DNA from: Polyangiaceae bacterium
GTDB taxonomy: Bacteria; Myxococcota_A; Polyangia; Polyangiales; Polyangiaceae
Assembly (NCBI GenBank): GCA_020633235.1
Contig: JACKEA010000002.1
Coordinates: 1,364,001 to 1,428,000, forward strand
DNA length: 64,000 nucleotides
Reading direction: 5' to 3'
Both the position numbers and the translations under genes were made by a program. Under the pieces are notes generated by a model, which saw nothing but the letters and a program-made list of their open reading frames with translations, ran no database searches and was not told the DNA's origin. Shown here piece after piece: positions 35,272-44,381 of this stretch (within the stretch, counting starts at the first letter, position 1; the number at the start of each line of letters is the position of its first letter).

Positions 35272-37185
35272 GTGCTGCTCCTCGAAGCGCCGCTCGAGCT
35301 GGGCGAAAGATTTCAAGCCGGCACCGTCGGCGGCGCACGGGAGTACCCGGTCATCAGCCGCTGGACGCGGTCCGCTGCGCTCGGCGTGGACCCGAGCTCG
35401 TCGGCGTTTCCGGCGGGCACGGGGTCGTCGGATCTATCGGATCGTCGCGCGCGCCTGGACGCGGTGCTGCACGAGGCCCGCGGCTTGGTGGACACGCCGG
35501 CCTTCGCCGACCGCGGGCTGGTGTCCATCGTTGCCGATCCCGATGGCGTGATCGTGATGGATCACGGGGGTGGAGACTTTGCCGATGGCGCCGCCCGCGT
35601 GCGGTTGGTGCCGGGAGCCTGCTGGGACGAAGGCACCCGCGGGACCAACGCGATCGGCACGGCCATCGCGGAGCGCGCGGCGGTGGGGGTGATCGGGCCG
35701 GCGCACTTCGAGCGGCGCAACGCCGGACTGTTCTGCTTCGCGAGCCCGGTGTTCGACGCCCATGGCGAGCTCGCTTGCGTGCTGGACGTGACGGGAAGGC
35801 TGGAACGCCACGATCCGTCCATTGGCGCCACCGTCGCGCTGATGGCGAATGCACTGACGGCCGCGCTTCGGCGCCAGGCGCTGTCGTCGGGAGGTGCGTT
35901 CTCGGTCATCCAGCGGTTGGTGCACCGTTCTTCCGGCGCAGCGCTGGTGGTGGAAGCGGACGGCGCCATCCGCGTCGCCAATCGACCGGCGCGCACGTTG
36001 CTCGGCGTGAGCGAAGGAGATCCTGGGCTCGACTGCCAGCACGTCTTCGGCCTCAGCTACGCGGAGCTTTCCGAGCTGGCGCGAACGGGGCAGCGGGCCC
36101 GTTTCGAGACCCCTTGGCAGACCTTCGGCGTGGAGCTGGATCCGGTGCTGGGAGCGGACCATCGCTTCTTGGCGGTGGTCGTGTACCTCGAGCAGAGCAG
36201 CAAGCAGAGAGCGTCCCGGGTCATCGAGCGCCCGCGCTCGCGGCCTCCGCAAGCGCCCCATCATCCGGCCTTCGATCGCGTGCTGGGCAGCGATCCGGAG
36301 CTGCTCCGAGCCAAGAGCCTCGCTGCGCGTTTCGCGGCCACGCCGCTGCCGGTGGTGCTGCTCTCCGAAACTGGGACCGGCAAGGAGCTGTTCGCCCGCG
36401 CGATCCACGAGGCCAGCCCTCGGGCGGCGGGTCCCTTCGTGGCGATGAACTGCGGCGCCGTACCCGAGAGCCTGCTCGAGAGCGAGCTGTTCGGCTTTGC
36501 GCCGGGCGCCTTCACCGGCGCGGCGCGGCGGGGCTCGGAGGGCAAGCTCGCCGCCGCGGATGGCGGCACGCTGTTCCTGGACGAGATCGCCGAGACTTCG
36601 AGCGGCTTCCAAGCCGCGCTGCTGCGGGCGCTGGACGACGGTAGCTACTTCCGTGTGGGCGAGAGCCGCGCGCGACACGTGAGCTTGCGGCTGGTGTGCG
36701 CCACCTGCCGGGACCTGCCGGACCTCGTCCACAGCGGCAAGTTCCGCTCGGATCTGTTCTATCGCATTCATGGCGCCTGCCTGCGCCTGCCGGCCCTGCG
36801 CGATCGCACGGACCGCGTGGAGCTGTCCCGGGCGCTGCTCGCCGCCGCGGCCAAGGAACAAGGGCGAAGCGCGCCCGCGTTGGCGGACGACGCCGTTTCC
36901 TGGCTCGAATCTCATACATGGCCGGGCAACGTGCGCGAGCTGAAGAGCGCCCTCTGCCACGCGTTGGCGCTGTGCGATGGCTCCACCCTTCGGCGCGAGC
37001 ATTTTCCCGAGCCGCTGGCGCCCGCGTCGCGCACCGTGGAAGTTGAAGGGCACACCCGCGAGGAGATCCTGGAAGAAGCCGTACGCCAGGCGCTGGACGC
37101 GTCGTCGGGGAACGTCAGTGCCGCCGCCCGCATGCTCGGCGTCGCCCGCTCCACGGTGTATCGCATCCTCCGCACGCGGCAGTGA
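35272..37185 (+). CDS. Sigma-54-dependent activator, AcoR type
   Basis: A 637-residue enhancer-binding protein. The N-terminal half has a GAF-like sensor (CWDEGTRGTNAIGTAI and FERRNAGLFCFASPVFD are typical of AcoR) and a PAS-like region (about 230-300). The AAA+ domain has Walker A ETGTGKEL (residue 366 on) and an intact GAFTGA loop (412-417) for contact with sigma-54. A Fis-type helix-turn-helix closes the protein (SGNVSAAARMLGVARSTVYRIL). It probably senses an aldehyde, acetoin or alcohol signal and activates the divergent dehydrogenase-DUF779 operon. I used the GTG at 35272; the frame is open to 35071 but that part overlaps the inverted repeat and promoter. Confidence 0.88.
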   Translation: MLLLEAPLELGERFQAGTVGGAREYPVISRWTRSAALGVDPSSSAFPAGTGSSDLSDRRARLDAVLHEARGLVDTPAFADRGLVSIVADPDGVIVMDHGGGDFADGAARVRLVPGACWDEGTRGTNAIGTAIAERAAVGVIGPAHFERRNAGLFCFASPVFDAHGELACVLDVTGRLERHDPSIGATVALMANALTAALRRQALSSGGAFSVIQRLVHRSSGAALVVEADGAIRVANRPARTLLGVSEGDPGLDCQHVFGLSYAELSELARTGQRARFETPWQTFGVELDPVLGADHRFLAVVVYLEQSSKQRASRVIERPRSRPPQAPHHPAFDRVLGSDPELLRAKSLAARFAATPLPVVLLSETGTGKELFARAIHEASPRAAGPFVAMNCGAVPESLLESELFGFAPGAFTGAARRGSEGKLAAADGGTLFLDEIAETSSGFQAALLRALDDGSYFRVGESRARHVSLRLVCATCRDLPDLVHSGKFRSDLFYRIHGACLRLPALRDRTDRVELSRALLAAAAKEQGRSAPALADDAVSWLESHTWPGNVRELKSALCHALALCDGSTLRREHFPEPLAPASRTVEVEGHTREEILEEAVRQALDASSGNVSAAARMLGVARSTVYRILRTRQ

Positions 37186-37206
37186 GGTTCCGCGCCGCAG
37201 CGACAT
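37186..37206 (+). repeat. 3'-end repeat family, copy 6
   Basis: GGTTCCGCGCCGCAGCGACA begins directly after the activator stop, almost identical to the copy at 22396. No T-tract follows. Confidence 0.6.
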
Positions 37207-37263
37207 CCCCCTAAAAGAGAGGCTCGCATGTGTTATGGTGACTCCTTTCTCGTGAGGAGAGCG

Positions 37264-38079
37264 ATGAGATTTCCCGGCTGGTTGTTCCTACCCACCGCGC
37301 TGCTCGTGAGCAGCCCGGTCCTTTCTGCACCCAAGTCCAAGAAGGTGGCGACCACGCAGGCGACCGCCGCCAAGGCAGCGGCGGGACCCGCCGTCCACGT
37401 GCTCTCGGACCTGTACGTGGCTCGCCTGCTCAGCCGGCAGCTGGCGGCGTACAAGCAGTCCCCAAAGACTCGCGCGCGAGCCTTGAACCTGCTTCAACAA
37501 GCCTTGACCAAGGCTCACGGAGTGTCGAGCAAGCACTCGCAGCTGGCGGTCGCCCGCGCGCGCATCGCCAAGGCCAGCGCACTCTTGAAGGCGGCGAAGG
37601 CCGCCCCCACGAAGGCGAGAGCACTGAAGCTCCATCAGGCGGTGGAGAGCGCGCTCCAGTCGGCAAGCACGCTCGCCAGCAAACTGGATTCACGAGCCGT
37701 GCTGAAGGCGCAGGTCGCAGCGTTGAATGCGCTGATCGGCGAAGACGGCATGGTGGCGAACGGACTGATCGGCGAAGACGGCATGCAGCCCGCCGCCAAG
37801 AAGGGCGGGGCCATGGCCTTGGTCGGTGAAGACGGCCTGATCGGCGAAGAGGGTCTGATTGGCGAAGAGGGTCTGATCGGCGAAGACGGCCTCGTCGCGA
37901 GCATCGGAAAGCTCTCCGGATCCGTCGGAAAGCTGAAGGCCAGCTCCGTCCAGCTGAAGACGGCAGGGAAGCAGCTTTCCAGCGCGCTGCACTCCAAGTC
38001 CGCCGTGAATCATGGCGCTTCTCTCGCGCGGCTGCGGAAGCTGAACCTGCAGCTCGCGGGTCAGCTCGAAGGGCTTTGA
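37264..38079 (+). CDS. Secreted helical protein with LIGEDG repeats
   Basis: A 271-residue protein with a signal peptide (cleavage near VLSA/PKS). Residues 30-150 and 215-271 are Ala/Lys-rich and strongly helical (LARLRKLNLQLAGQLEGL, ASALLKAAKAAPTKARALKLH), likely coiled coil. Between them (157-209) lie six copies of a hexapeptide, LIGEDG, with variants LVGEDG and LIGEEG; three are back to back. Acidic GEDG turns may bind Ca2+ or other cations. I recognise no family. The ATG at 37264 follows GAGGAGA; a further start at 37228 is less likely. It converges on the DUF427 gene with one base between stops. Confidence 0.75.
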   Translation: MRFPGWLFLPTALLVSSPVLSAPKSKKVATTQATAAKAAAGPAVHVLSDLYVARLLSRQLAAYKQSPKTRARALNLLQQALTKAHGVSSKHSQLAVARARIAKASALLKAAKAAPTKARALKLHQAVESALQSASTLASKLDSRAVLKAQVAALNALIGEDGMVANGLIGEDGMQPAAKKGGAMALVGEDGLIGEEGLIGEEGLIGEDGLVASIGKLSGSVGKLKASSVQLKTAGKQLSSALHSKSAVNHGASLARLRKLNLQLAGQLEGL

Positions 38080-38080
38080 T

Positions 38081-38620
38081 TCAGTAGTCGCCCTTGAACG
38101 GGCCGGCGAGCTCCGGCGTGATCCAACCGCCGTAGAAGCCGCCGGCCTGGGGGCGCACGCGTTCGCCGCCGACGGAGCAAGCGAAGGGCGCCGGGTAGAA
38201 CGCCAGGTAGCCGGCGATCGCCGAAAACTCCTGGAAGGGGTGATCGTACGACCACGCGGCGGGGCTCACCCGGCGCTCCCCCGAACGCACGTCCCAGTGC
38301 GTCGCCTCGCCCTTCCACTCGCAGCGCGAGCGGGGCCCGCTCTCGACCAACAGGTCCATGCGCACGTCCGCTCGCGGAACGTAGAAACTCGGTGGATGCG
38401 ACGTCTCGAGCACGCGCACCGCGCGAGTGCTGTCCACCAACACCACGCCGCCCAGGCGCACCAACACGCGGCGGGCATCCGGCTCCAGGCGCGGCGGCCG
38501 CGGATAGTCCCACACCGACTCCTGTCCCGGCCCCGGCGTGTCGGCGAAGGCCGGCCGCCGTTCCCCCGTGTGCTCCCACTGCGCGCGGCCTCGGCGTGCC
38601 CAACTCGGGAGTTCATTCAT
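38081..38620 (-). CDS. DUF427 domain protein
   Basis: A 179-residue soluble protein with the DUF427 beta fold: VRVLETSHPPSFYVPRADVRMDLLVES, CEWKGEATHWDV, AAWSYDHPFQEFSAIAGYLAFYP. The conserved Cys-Glu-Trp-Lys-Gly core is intact. The N-terminal 60 residues (PRPPRLEPDARRVLVRLGGVVLVDST) are also typical. Role unknown; the family often occurs singly in actinobacteria and proteobacteria. The upstream RND operon ends 41 bases away on the same strand, so the gene may be independent. Confidence 0.88.
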   Translation of the reverse strand: MNELPSWARRGRAQWEHTGERRPAFADTPGPGQESVWDYPRPPRLEPDARRVLVRLGGVVLVDSTRAVRVLETSHPPSFYVPRADVRMDLLVESGPRSRCEWKGEATHWDVRSGERRVSPAAWSYDHPFQEFSAIAGYLAFYPAPFACSVGGERVRPQAGGFYGGWITPELAGPFKGDY

Positions 38621-38661
38621 GGGCCATGTGTGGGGCCTGGGGGCTCAGATCGCCATCCCGG

Positions 38662-41600
38662 TCACTCGGCAGCCGCGACGTCGGGAGCCGAACCGTGCTT
38701 CGTGTGGCGTACCACGAAGGCTCGAAAACGGTCTCGCAGCCCGGCGAGCACGTCGTACAGGGTCGGGATCACCAGCAGGGTCAAGAGCGTGCTGGTGACC
38801 ACGCCACCGATCACGGCGCGGCCCAGGGGCGCACGAAAATCCGCGCCCTCTCCATAGCCCAGAGCGACCGGCAGCATGCCGGCAACCACGGCGAAGGTCG
38901 TCATCAAGATGGGCCTGAGGCGTGTGGCGCCGGCTTCGATGATGGCCTGCTCTCGGTCCATGCCCCCCTCCTCGCGCCACTTGGCAAAGTCGATCAGCAG
39001 GATGGCGTTCTTGGCTACGATGCCCATCAGCAAGATCACGCCGATCAAGCTCATCAGGTTGACCGTGGTGCCCGTGATCAACAGCGCCAGCATGACCCCG
39101 ATGAGAGAGAGCGGCAGGGACGCCATGATGGCGATCGGATCCAGGAACGAACGAAACTGGATCACGAGCACCAGGTACATGAGCACGATGGCCACGGCGA
39201 GGGCGAGCGCCAGACGCCCGAACACCTCGTGCTGGCTCTCCGTCTCGCCGCCCTGGCGCACGGTATAGCCGGCGGGCTTGTCTATCCGCTTCACCCGGGC
39301 GTTGATGTCACCAACCACGGCGCTGAGCGGTCGCTGTTCGGTGTTGGCCCCAACGGTGATGACGCGCTTTCGATCCAGGTGGCTCACTTGCGCGGGTCCC
39401 TTGCCGAGCTCGATGCGAGCTACTTGGGACAGCGGTAGCGTTTCCGGTGTCCCGTTCGGGCTGGGGACGACCAAGGGCAAGGTCCTTAGATCCTGTTCCG
39501 TGGCGCGAGCCTCGGGCGAAAGCCGCACCCACACGTCGCGGGTCTCGCCGCTCGGGTCCACCCAATCTCCAGCATCGATACCCGCGAACGCCGGGCGCAA
39601 GGCCTGTGCCACCTGTCCCACGCTGAGGCCCATGTCCGAGGCCAAGCGACGGTCCACCTCGATCTCGAGCTCGGGCTTCTCACCCTTGGTGGACAGTCCC
39701 ACGTCCACGGCCCCTGGCACTCGCTTGACCGCCTTCTCGATGTTCAAGGCGAGCTTGGACAGAACGTCGACGTTGGCGCCTCGCACCTGTAGTTGGATGG
39801 CCTTCTGATCTCCGAACATGGCGGTGGACAAGGCGACGTCCGTAGCGCCGAGCGTCTGCATCCGGTTTCGAAGCTGCCGCGCGACCTCGCGCTGCGAAAG
39901 ACTGCGCTCACCCTTGGGAACCAGGCGCACGTACACGCTCGCCTCGTCGATGACGTTTCCTTCGCTGCCGACGGACGTATAGGTGTACTTGACGTCGTCA
40001 CGCTCACGCGCCATCCGCGCAGCCCGCTCGGCGATGCTCTTGGTGAAGTCGAGCGACGATCCCGGTGGCGTCTCGAGCTTCAGCGTGAACTCCGAGCGAT
40101 CTTGCGGCGGCAAGAACTCACTGCCGACGAGCCCAGTGGCGGGAACCGCCAGCGCCAGCGCGAACGTCGCCACGGCAATCAATCCAGTGACTAGGCGATG
40201 GCGCAGCGCCCAGGCGATCACGTGTTGGTATCGCTGCGTCTGGCGATCCAGCATGCGGTTGAAGCCCTCCAGACGCCGGGCGAAGAACCCCTGCTGCTTG
40301 GACTCCAGGGATGGATCCGGCCAGTGCGCCGAGAGCATGGGGTCGAGGGAGAACGAAACCAACAGCGAGACCAGGACCGAGCAAGCGATGGTCAGAGCAA
40401 ATGGGGCGAACCACTGCTGCGCGACGCCACCCATGAACGCGACCGGCACGAACACGACGACGATCGAGAAGGTGGTTGCCGCCACCGCAAGTCCGATTTC
40501 CGCGGTTCCTTCCCGGGCCGCCGTCAGGTGGTCCTTGCCCAGCTCCATGTGACGCACGATGTTCTCGCGAACCACGATGGCGTCGTCGATGAGGATGCCG
40601 ATGGCCAGTGAAAGGCCCAGTAGCGACATCGTATTCAGAGTGAAGCCAAACGCCCATACCGCGATGAAGGACGCCAGTACGCTCACGGGCAGCGCCAATC
40701 CCGTGATCACGGTAGAACGCCAGGAACGCAGGAACACGAACACGACGAGCACCGTCAAGATCGCCCCTGCCAGCAGCGCAAGCTGAACGTCGAACACCGA
40801 ATGGGACACCCGATCGCCGGCGTCGCGCACAAGGTCGAGGCGCGTCGCCTTCGGCAGCGTGCTGCGCAGCTCGGAAAGACGCCCCTTGATGTCGTTGCTG
40901 ACGCTGGTGGTGCTGTATCCCTTGGACTTCAAGATGTCGATGCCCACCGCAGGTTTTCCATCGAACAGCGCCAAGGAGCGCGCTTCCTCGTGGCCGTCTT
41001 TGACCGTGGCCACATCGCCCAGGCGCACCACGGATCCGTCGGAATGGCCGACGACGATGTCCTCGAAGTCTTTCGGGCCCTCCAAGCGACCCATCAGTCG
41101 GATGCTGTGCTCCTCGAGCTTCGTCTTCACGTTGCCCACTGGCGCCGCTAGATTCTGCGCCTCCACCGCCTGCACCACTTGGTGTACCGAAGTCCCGCTC
41201 GCTGCCAGAGCGTCGGGGTGTAGCTCCACCGAGAGATCGCGTTCAACTCCGCCCACGAGCTTCACGTCGGCGACACCCGCTATGCTTCTCAGCTCGCTCG
41301 TTAGACCCGGATCCGCCAGACGAGTGAGCTGGTCGGGCGGTAGTGAGTCGGAGGAGAGCGTCAGCGAGACAATCGGGAGATCGTTCGGATCGAAACGCTC
41401 GACCACGGGCTCCTTCATCTCGGGAGGCAAGTCTCGCCGCGTCTCGGAAATCTTGTCCCGCACGTCCTGCGTGGCTTGGTCCAGGTCCTTTTGGAACAGA
41501 AACTCGATGATGATGAGCGCGTAGCCGTCGCGAGATTGCGAGTGGATCTTGTCCACGCCACTGATGGACGCAAACGACTCCTCTAGCGGGTCGGTGACCT

Positions 41601-41784
41601 CTCTTTCCACGTTCTCTGGAGACGCGCCCGGGTACGGCACGGAAATGGTGACCACCGGCGGGTTCACTTCCGGGAACTCGTCCGTATCCAACACCACCAG
41701 GGCCGTGGCACCGAAAACCACCAGCGCGAGCATCAGCACGGTGGTGACGACGGGATTGTCTATGGCGAAGTTGCTGACCCACAT
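38662..41784 (-). CDS. RND efflux pump, inner-membrane component (HAE1 type)
   Basis: A 1040-residue RND transporter. The N-terminus VVTTVLMLALVVFGATALV is the first transmembrane helix; two large periplasmic loops follow helices 1 and 7. Helix 4 carries LAIGILIDDAIVVRENI with both proton-relay aspartates (as Asp407/408 of AcrB). The LPPQDRSEFTLKLETPPG block and helices 10-12 (LMSLIGVILLMGIVAKNAILLIDF) fit the multidrug HAE1 family rather than the metal-exporting HME family. It exports drugs or lipids from the periplasm by proton antiport, with the adaptor and TolC encoded just upstream on the same strand (three bases after the adaptor stop). Confidence 0.93.
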   Translation of the reverse strand: MWVSNFAIDNPVVTTVLMLALVVFGATALVVLDTDEFPEVNPPVVTISVPYPGASPENVEREVTDPLEESFASISGVDKIHSQSRDGYALIIIEFLFQKDLDQATQDVRDKISETRRDLPPEMKEPVVERFDPNDLPIVSLTLSSDSLPPDQLTRLADPGLTSELRSIAGVADVKLVGGVERDLSVELHPDALAASGTSVHQVVQAVEAQNLAAPVGNVKTKLEEHSIRLMGRLEGPKDFEDIVVGHSDGSVVRLGDVATVKDGHEEARSLALFDGKPAVGIDILKSKGYSTTSVSNDIKGRLSELRSTLPKATRLDLVRDAGDRVSHSVFDVQLALLAGAILTVLVVFVFLRSWRSTVITGLALPVSVLASFIAVWAFGFTLNTMSLLGLSLAIGILIDDAIVVRENIVRHMELGKDHLTAAREGTAEIGLAVAATTFSIVVVFVPVAFMGGVAQQWFAPFALTIACSVLVSLLVSFSLDPMLSAHWPDPSLESKQQGFFARRLEGFNRMLDRQTQRYQHVIAWALRHRLVTGLIAVATFALALAVPATGLVGSEFLPPQDRSEFTLKLETPPGSSLDFTKSIAERAARMARERDDVKYTYTSVGSEGNVIDEASVYVRLVPKGERSLSQREVARQLRNRMQTLGATDVALSTAMFGDQKAIQLQVRGANVDVLSKLALNIEKAVKRVPGAVDVGLSTKGEKPELEIEVDRRLASDMGLSVGQVAQALRPAFAGIDAGDWVDPSGETRDVWVRLSPEARATEQDLRTLPLVVPSPNGTPETLPLSQVARIELGKGPAQVSHLDRKRVITVGANTEQRPLSAVVGDINARVKRIDKPAGYTVRQGGETESQHEVFGRLALALAVAIVLMYLVLVIQFRSFLDPIAIMASLPLSLIGVMLALLITGTTVNLMSLIGVILLMGIVAKNAILLIDFAKWREEGGMDREQAIIEAGATRLRPILMTTFAVVAGMLPVALGYGEGADFRAPLGRAVIGGVVTSTLLTLLVIPTLYDVLAGLRDRFRAFVVRHTKHGSAPDVAAAE

Positions 41785-41787
41785 GAT

Positions 41788-42861
41788 TCAGCGATCCGTC
41801 ACTCGAATGCGGCGCCCCGGGGCGATATCTCGGGCGGGGCCAATGAGCACGCGATCCCCTGGCTCGAGCCCGGTGTCGACCTCGACGCGCTGACCGTCGC
41901 GAACGCCCGTCTCAATCTGCACTCGCTCTACCTTGCCCTCGACGACGCGTAAGGCGCTCTCGCCAGCCCCCTCGCGAATCACGGCACTCGCGGGTACGAC
42001 GACGGCCTGCCGCTCCTTGCTCGCTACGCGTCCCTCGGCGTAGAGCCCGCTGAGCAACTTGCCGTTCGGGTTGGGAAGCGTGGCCAGGATGTCGAGTTGC
42101 CGTGTCACCGGGTTCACCGTCGGCGCGATGCGTTGGATCTTGCCGTCGTAGGTCTCGTGCGGGTGGCCTCGCACGCGGAAGCGAACCGGCGTGCCAACGT
42201 CGATGTCCGGCAGCGCGTCGGACGGCACGCTCGCTCGCAGCCGCAGGCTGGATGGATCGATGACGGTGACGAGAGGGCTACCTGGGCTCACCACGTCCCC
42301 TTCGTGCGCAGGGCGCGCGCTGACGGTCCCGTCGATGGGAGAGCGTACGGTGGTTCGGTCCAACTGCTTCGCGGCCGTTGCACGGCGCGAGCGTGCAGAC
42401 TCCACCTGCGACTCCGCACTCTTCAGCGCATTCTCCGCGGCGTCGAGGTCTCGGCTCGGCACTGCGCCCGCCGTCAGCAAGCGCCGGGTTCGCTCCAGAT
42501 CCCGCTGGGCCAAGCGCCGGTTTCGCTCCGCCGCAGTCACCGCCGCCTTCGCGGAAGCGTAGGCTTCGCCAAGGTCGCTGGTCTCGATGCGTACGAGAAG
42601 CTGGTGCTTCTTCACCTGCTCGCCCACGTCCACGCGCACGTCGCGAACGGACCCCGAAAGCTCGGAGCGAAGCTCCGCTCGCTCGCGAGGCTCGAGTGAG
42701 CCTGACAGCTCGGGTCCGGCCTCCACGGTCGTCTTTTCAGCGGTGGCGAGCACCTCCTTGCCGACCTCCAGCGGGGCTTTTCGCCGTGGCTCCGCCTTGG
42801 GTTCTTCCTGACATGCGCCGAGAAGTAGCGCCGTGAGTAACAGCAGGAGAATCCGACTCAC
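41788..42861 (-). CDS. RND periplasmic adaptor (membrane fusion protein)
   Basis: A 357-residue lipoprotein (lipobox LLLGAC, Cys17) with the adaptor layout: lipoyl-like half (VDVGEQVKKHQLLVRIETSD), a helical hairpin (AKAAVTAAERNRRLAQRDLERTRRLL and its partner), the second lipoyl half (DRTTVRSPIDGTVSARPAHEGDVVSPGSPLVTV), a beta barrel and a membrane-proximal domain. It joins the RND pump to TolC. The GTG start overlaps the TolC stop (GTGA), and the pump gene begins three bases after its stop: a tripartite operon. Confidence 0.92.
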   Translation of the reverse strand: MSRILLLLLTALLLGACQEEPKAEPRRKAPLEVGKEVLATAEKTTVEAGPELSGSLEPRERAELRSELSGSVRDVRVDVGEQVKKHQLLVRIETSDLGEAYASAKAAVTAAERNRRLAQRDLERTRRLLTAGAVPSRDLDAAENALKSAESQVESARSRRATAAKQLDRTTVRSPIDGTVSARPAHEGDVVSPGSPLVTVIDPSSLRLRASVPSDALPDIDVGTPVRFRVRGHPHETYDGKIQRIAPTVNPVTRQLDILATLPNPNGKLLSGLYAEGRVASKERQAVVVPASAVIREGAGESALRVVEGKVERVQIETGVRDGQRVEVDTGLEPGDRVLIGPARDIAPGRRIRVTDR

Positions 42862-44207
42862 GGCGCACCTCTCGCTGCGAGCGGCAATTGTCCGAGCAGT
42901 GCCATCCGCACCTTGGCGACACGCAGATCCCGTGCGGCCTGAGCCTGGCTCAGCTTGGCGCGCTCTACCGCCAGGCGCGCGTCGTTCACTTCCAGCTCAG
43001 TGGAGACGCCCTCTCGATATCGAAGCGCGGCAATCCGATGGGCCTTCTCCGCTTGCACCAATGCCGCGCTGCTCTTGTCCATGAGCGCCTTGGCGGTGGA
43101 AATGTCACTCGATGCCTTCTCCGAATCGTAGCGCGCCGCCTTCTTCGCCTGGCGTAGCTTGGCCCGCGATTGAGCCAACGATTCCTCGGCAGAGCTCACT
43201 TGCTTGGAGATGCGAAAGCCCGTGAACAGCGGCACCGTCACCATTACGCCGCCGGTCCAGTTCGTTCGAAAGTCGTCCCAGGTCGGGAATGTGCCTTTCG
43301 GATATGCAACACGCCCCCAATCCATCGTCAGATCGACGCTCGGGTAGTGCTCTGCCTGGGCCACATCCACGGCGGCGCGGCTCATTCGGACTTGGGCGCG
43401 GGCTTGCCGTACCGACGCACGCTCGAGCGTGGTGCTCTTGCCCGCCGACTCGATCGGCGGCGGCGTCGCGAGGTCGCTCGTGAGCTCAACGGACTTCCAG
43501 GTGGGGATGTCGAGCACCTGTTTGAGGTGCAAGAAGGCGAGACGGCGCTCTGCCTTTCGCTGAGTCACCACCGGCTCCTGGGTTTGAACCGCGACGCGTG
43601 CTCGCAGCAGATCGAATTCGGACAGACGACCTTCCCGGTAGCCTTCGTCGGTCTGATCTCGGCTCCGCTCGGCTTGAGCCAGCGTTTCCGACGCGATCTT
43701 CACTCGCCGGTCTGCCAACAGCGCGTCGTAGTAGGCCTCCGTTGCGCGGAGAACAGCCTGAGCGCGCGCGGACGAGAGCTGAATCGCCGCAGCGCTCCGA
43801 GCAGCGTCGGCGCTCCTGCCGGCGGCCAGGGTCCGTCCTCCGCCGAAGACGTTCTGGCGGATGGCAATGCCGAAGCGCCAAGTGTTGTCCCTACCGAATG
43901 GAAGGTTCGACAAACCCGCACCGCCGGGCGCGTTGTCGAACAGTCCGTCGTACTCGGACTTGAAGGTGTGTGTGTAGGACGCCGATGCCGTCACCTGTGG
44001 GTACCAGCCGCTGTCAGCCTTGGTGGCCTCGGATTTCGCTCGCCGCACGGCATGCGTGGCGATGTCCACTTCCTCGCTCACGGGGGCCGCGCGGCGGATC
44101 GCGTCTTCGATGGAGATGCTCACCTCGCGCTCCTGGGCTCGTGCGACGCCCGGGAGCAACACAATCAACGGCACGAGCCAACACACCACACTCCGGACCT
44201 CGCACAT
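42858..44207 (-). CDS. TolC-family outer-membrane efflux channel
   Basis: A 449-residue outer-membrane factor: a signal peptide (WLVPLIVLLPGVARA/QE), then two related halves of long coiled-coil helices and short beta strands. Typical blocks are ALRYREGVSTELEVNDARLAV near the C-terminus and GYREGRLSEFDLLRARVAV in the first half. It forms the trimeric channel of the pump encoded downstream. First gene of the operon. A 17-base palindrome (44280-44296) about 75 bases upstream is a possible operator. Confidence 0.92.
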   Translation of the reverse strand: MCEVRSVVCWLVPLIVLLPGVARAQEREVSISIEDAIRRAAPVSEEVDIATHAVRRAKSEATKADSGWYPQVTASASYTHTFKSEYDGLFDNAPGGAGLSNLPFGRDNTWRFGIAIRQNVFGGGRTLAAGRSADAARSAAAIQLSSARAQAVLRATEAYYDALLADRRVKIASETLAQAERSRDQTDEGYREGRLSEFDLLRARVAVQTQEPVVTQRKAERRLAFLHLKQVLDIPTWKSVELTSDLATPPPIESAGKSTTLERASVRQARAQVRMSRAAVDVAQAEHYPSVDLTMDWGRVAYPKGTFPTWDDFRTNWTGGVMVTVPLFTGFRISKQVSSAEESLAQSRAKLRQAKKAARYDSEKASSDISTAKALMDKSSAALVQAEKAHRIAALRYREGVSTELEVNDARLAVERAKLSQAQAARDLRVAKVRMALLGQLPLAARGAP

Positions 44208-44279
44208 CTCGGCGCCGTGTCGTGCAACCTCCGTTCCCCAACGGTTCCCGGCGTTTTCTCGCGAGTGCCGTGGCGCCCC

Positions 44280-44296
44280 GTCCCAAGCGTTGGGAC
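44280..44296. promoter_or_regulatory. Palindrome upstream of the efflux operon
   Basis: GTCCCAA-GCG-TTGGGAC, perfect seven-base arms with a three-base centre, 73 bases before the TolC start. Repressor-binding sites of efflux operons often look like this; no regulator gene is adjacent, so the binding protein is unknown. I found no convincing -35/-10 pair around it. Confidence 0.4.
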
Positions 44297-44331
44297 AAAT
44301 GATCGCGATGGGTTGCGCGCCATGAGGTTCC

Positions 44332-44371
44332 GCGCCGCACCGACATTTTCATTTGAATGTCGGCTCGGCGC
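44332..44371. terminator. Hairpin after the membrane kinase gene (3'-end repeat family, copy 7)
   Basis: GCGCCG-CA-CCGACATT pairs with AATGTCGG-CT-CGGCGC around an eight-base loop; the flanks GGTTCC and GATACC extend it. It lies 10 bases past the kinase stop (minus strand) and is a palindromic double copy of the repeat. Confidence 0.6.
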
Positions 44372-44381
44372 GATACCCGGC

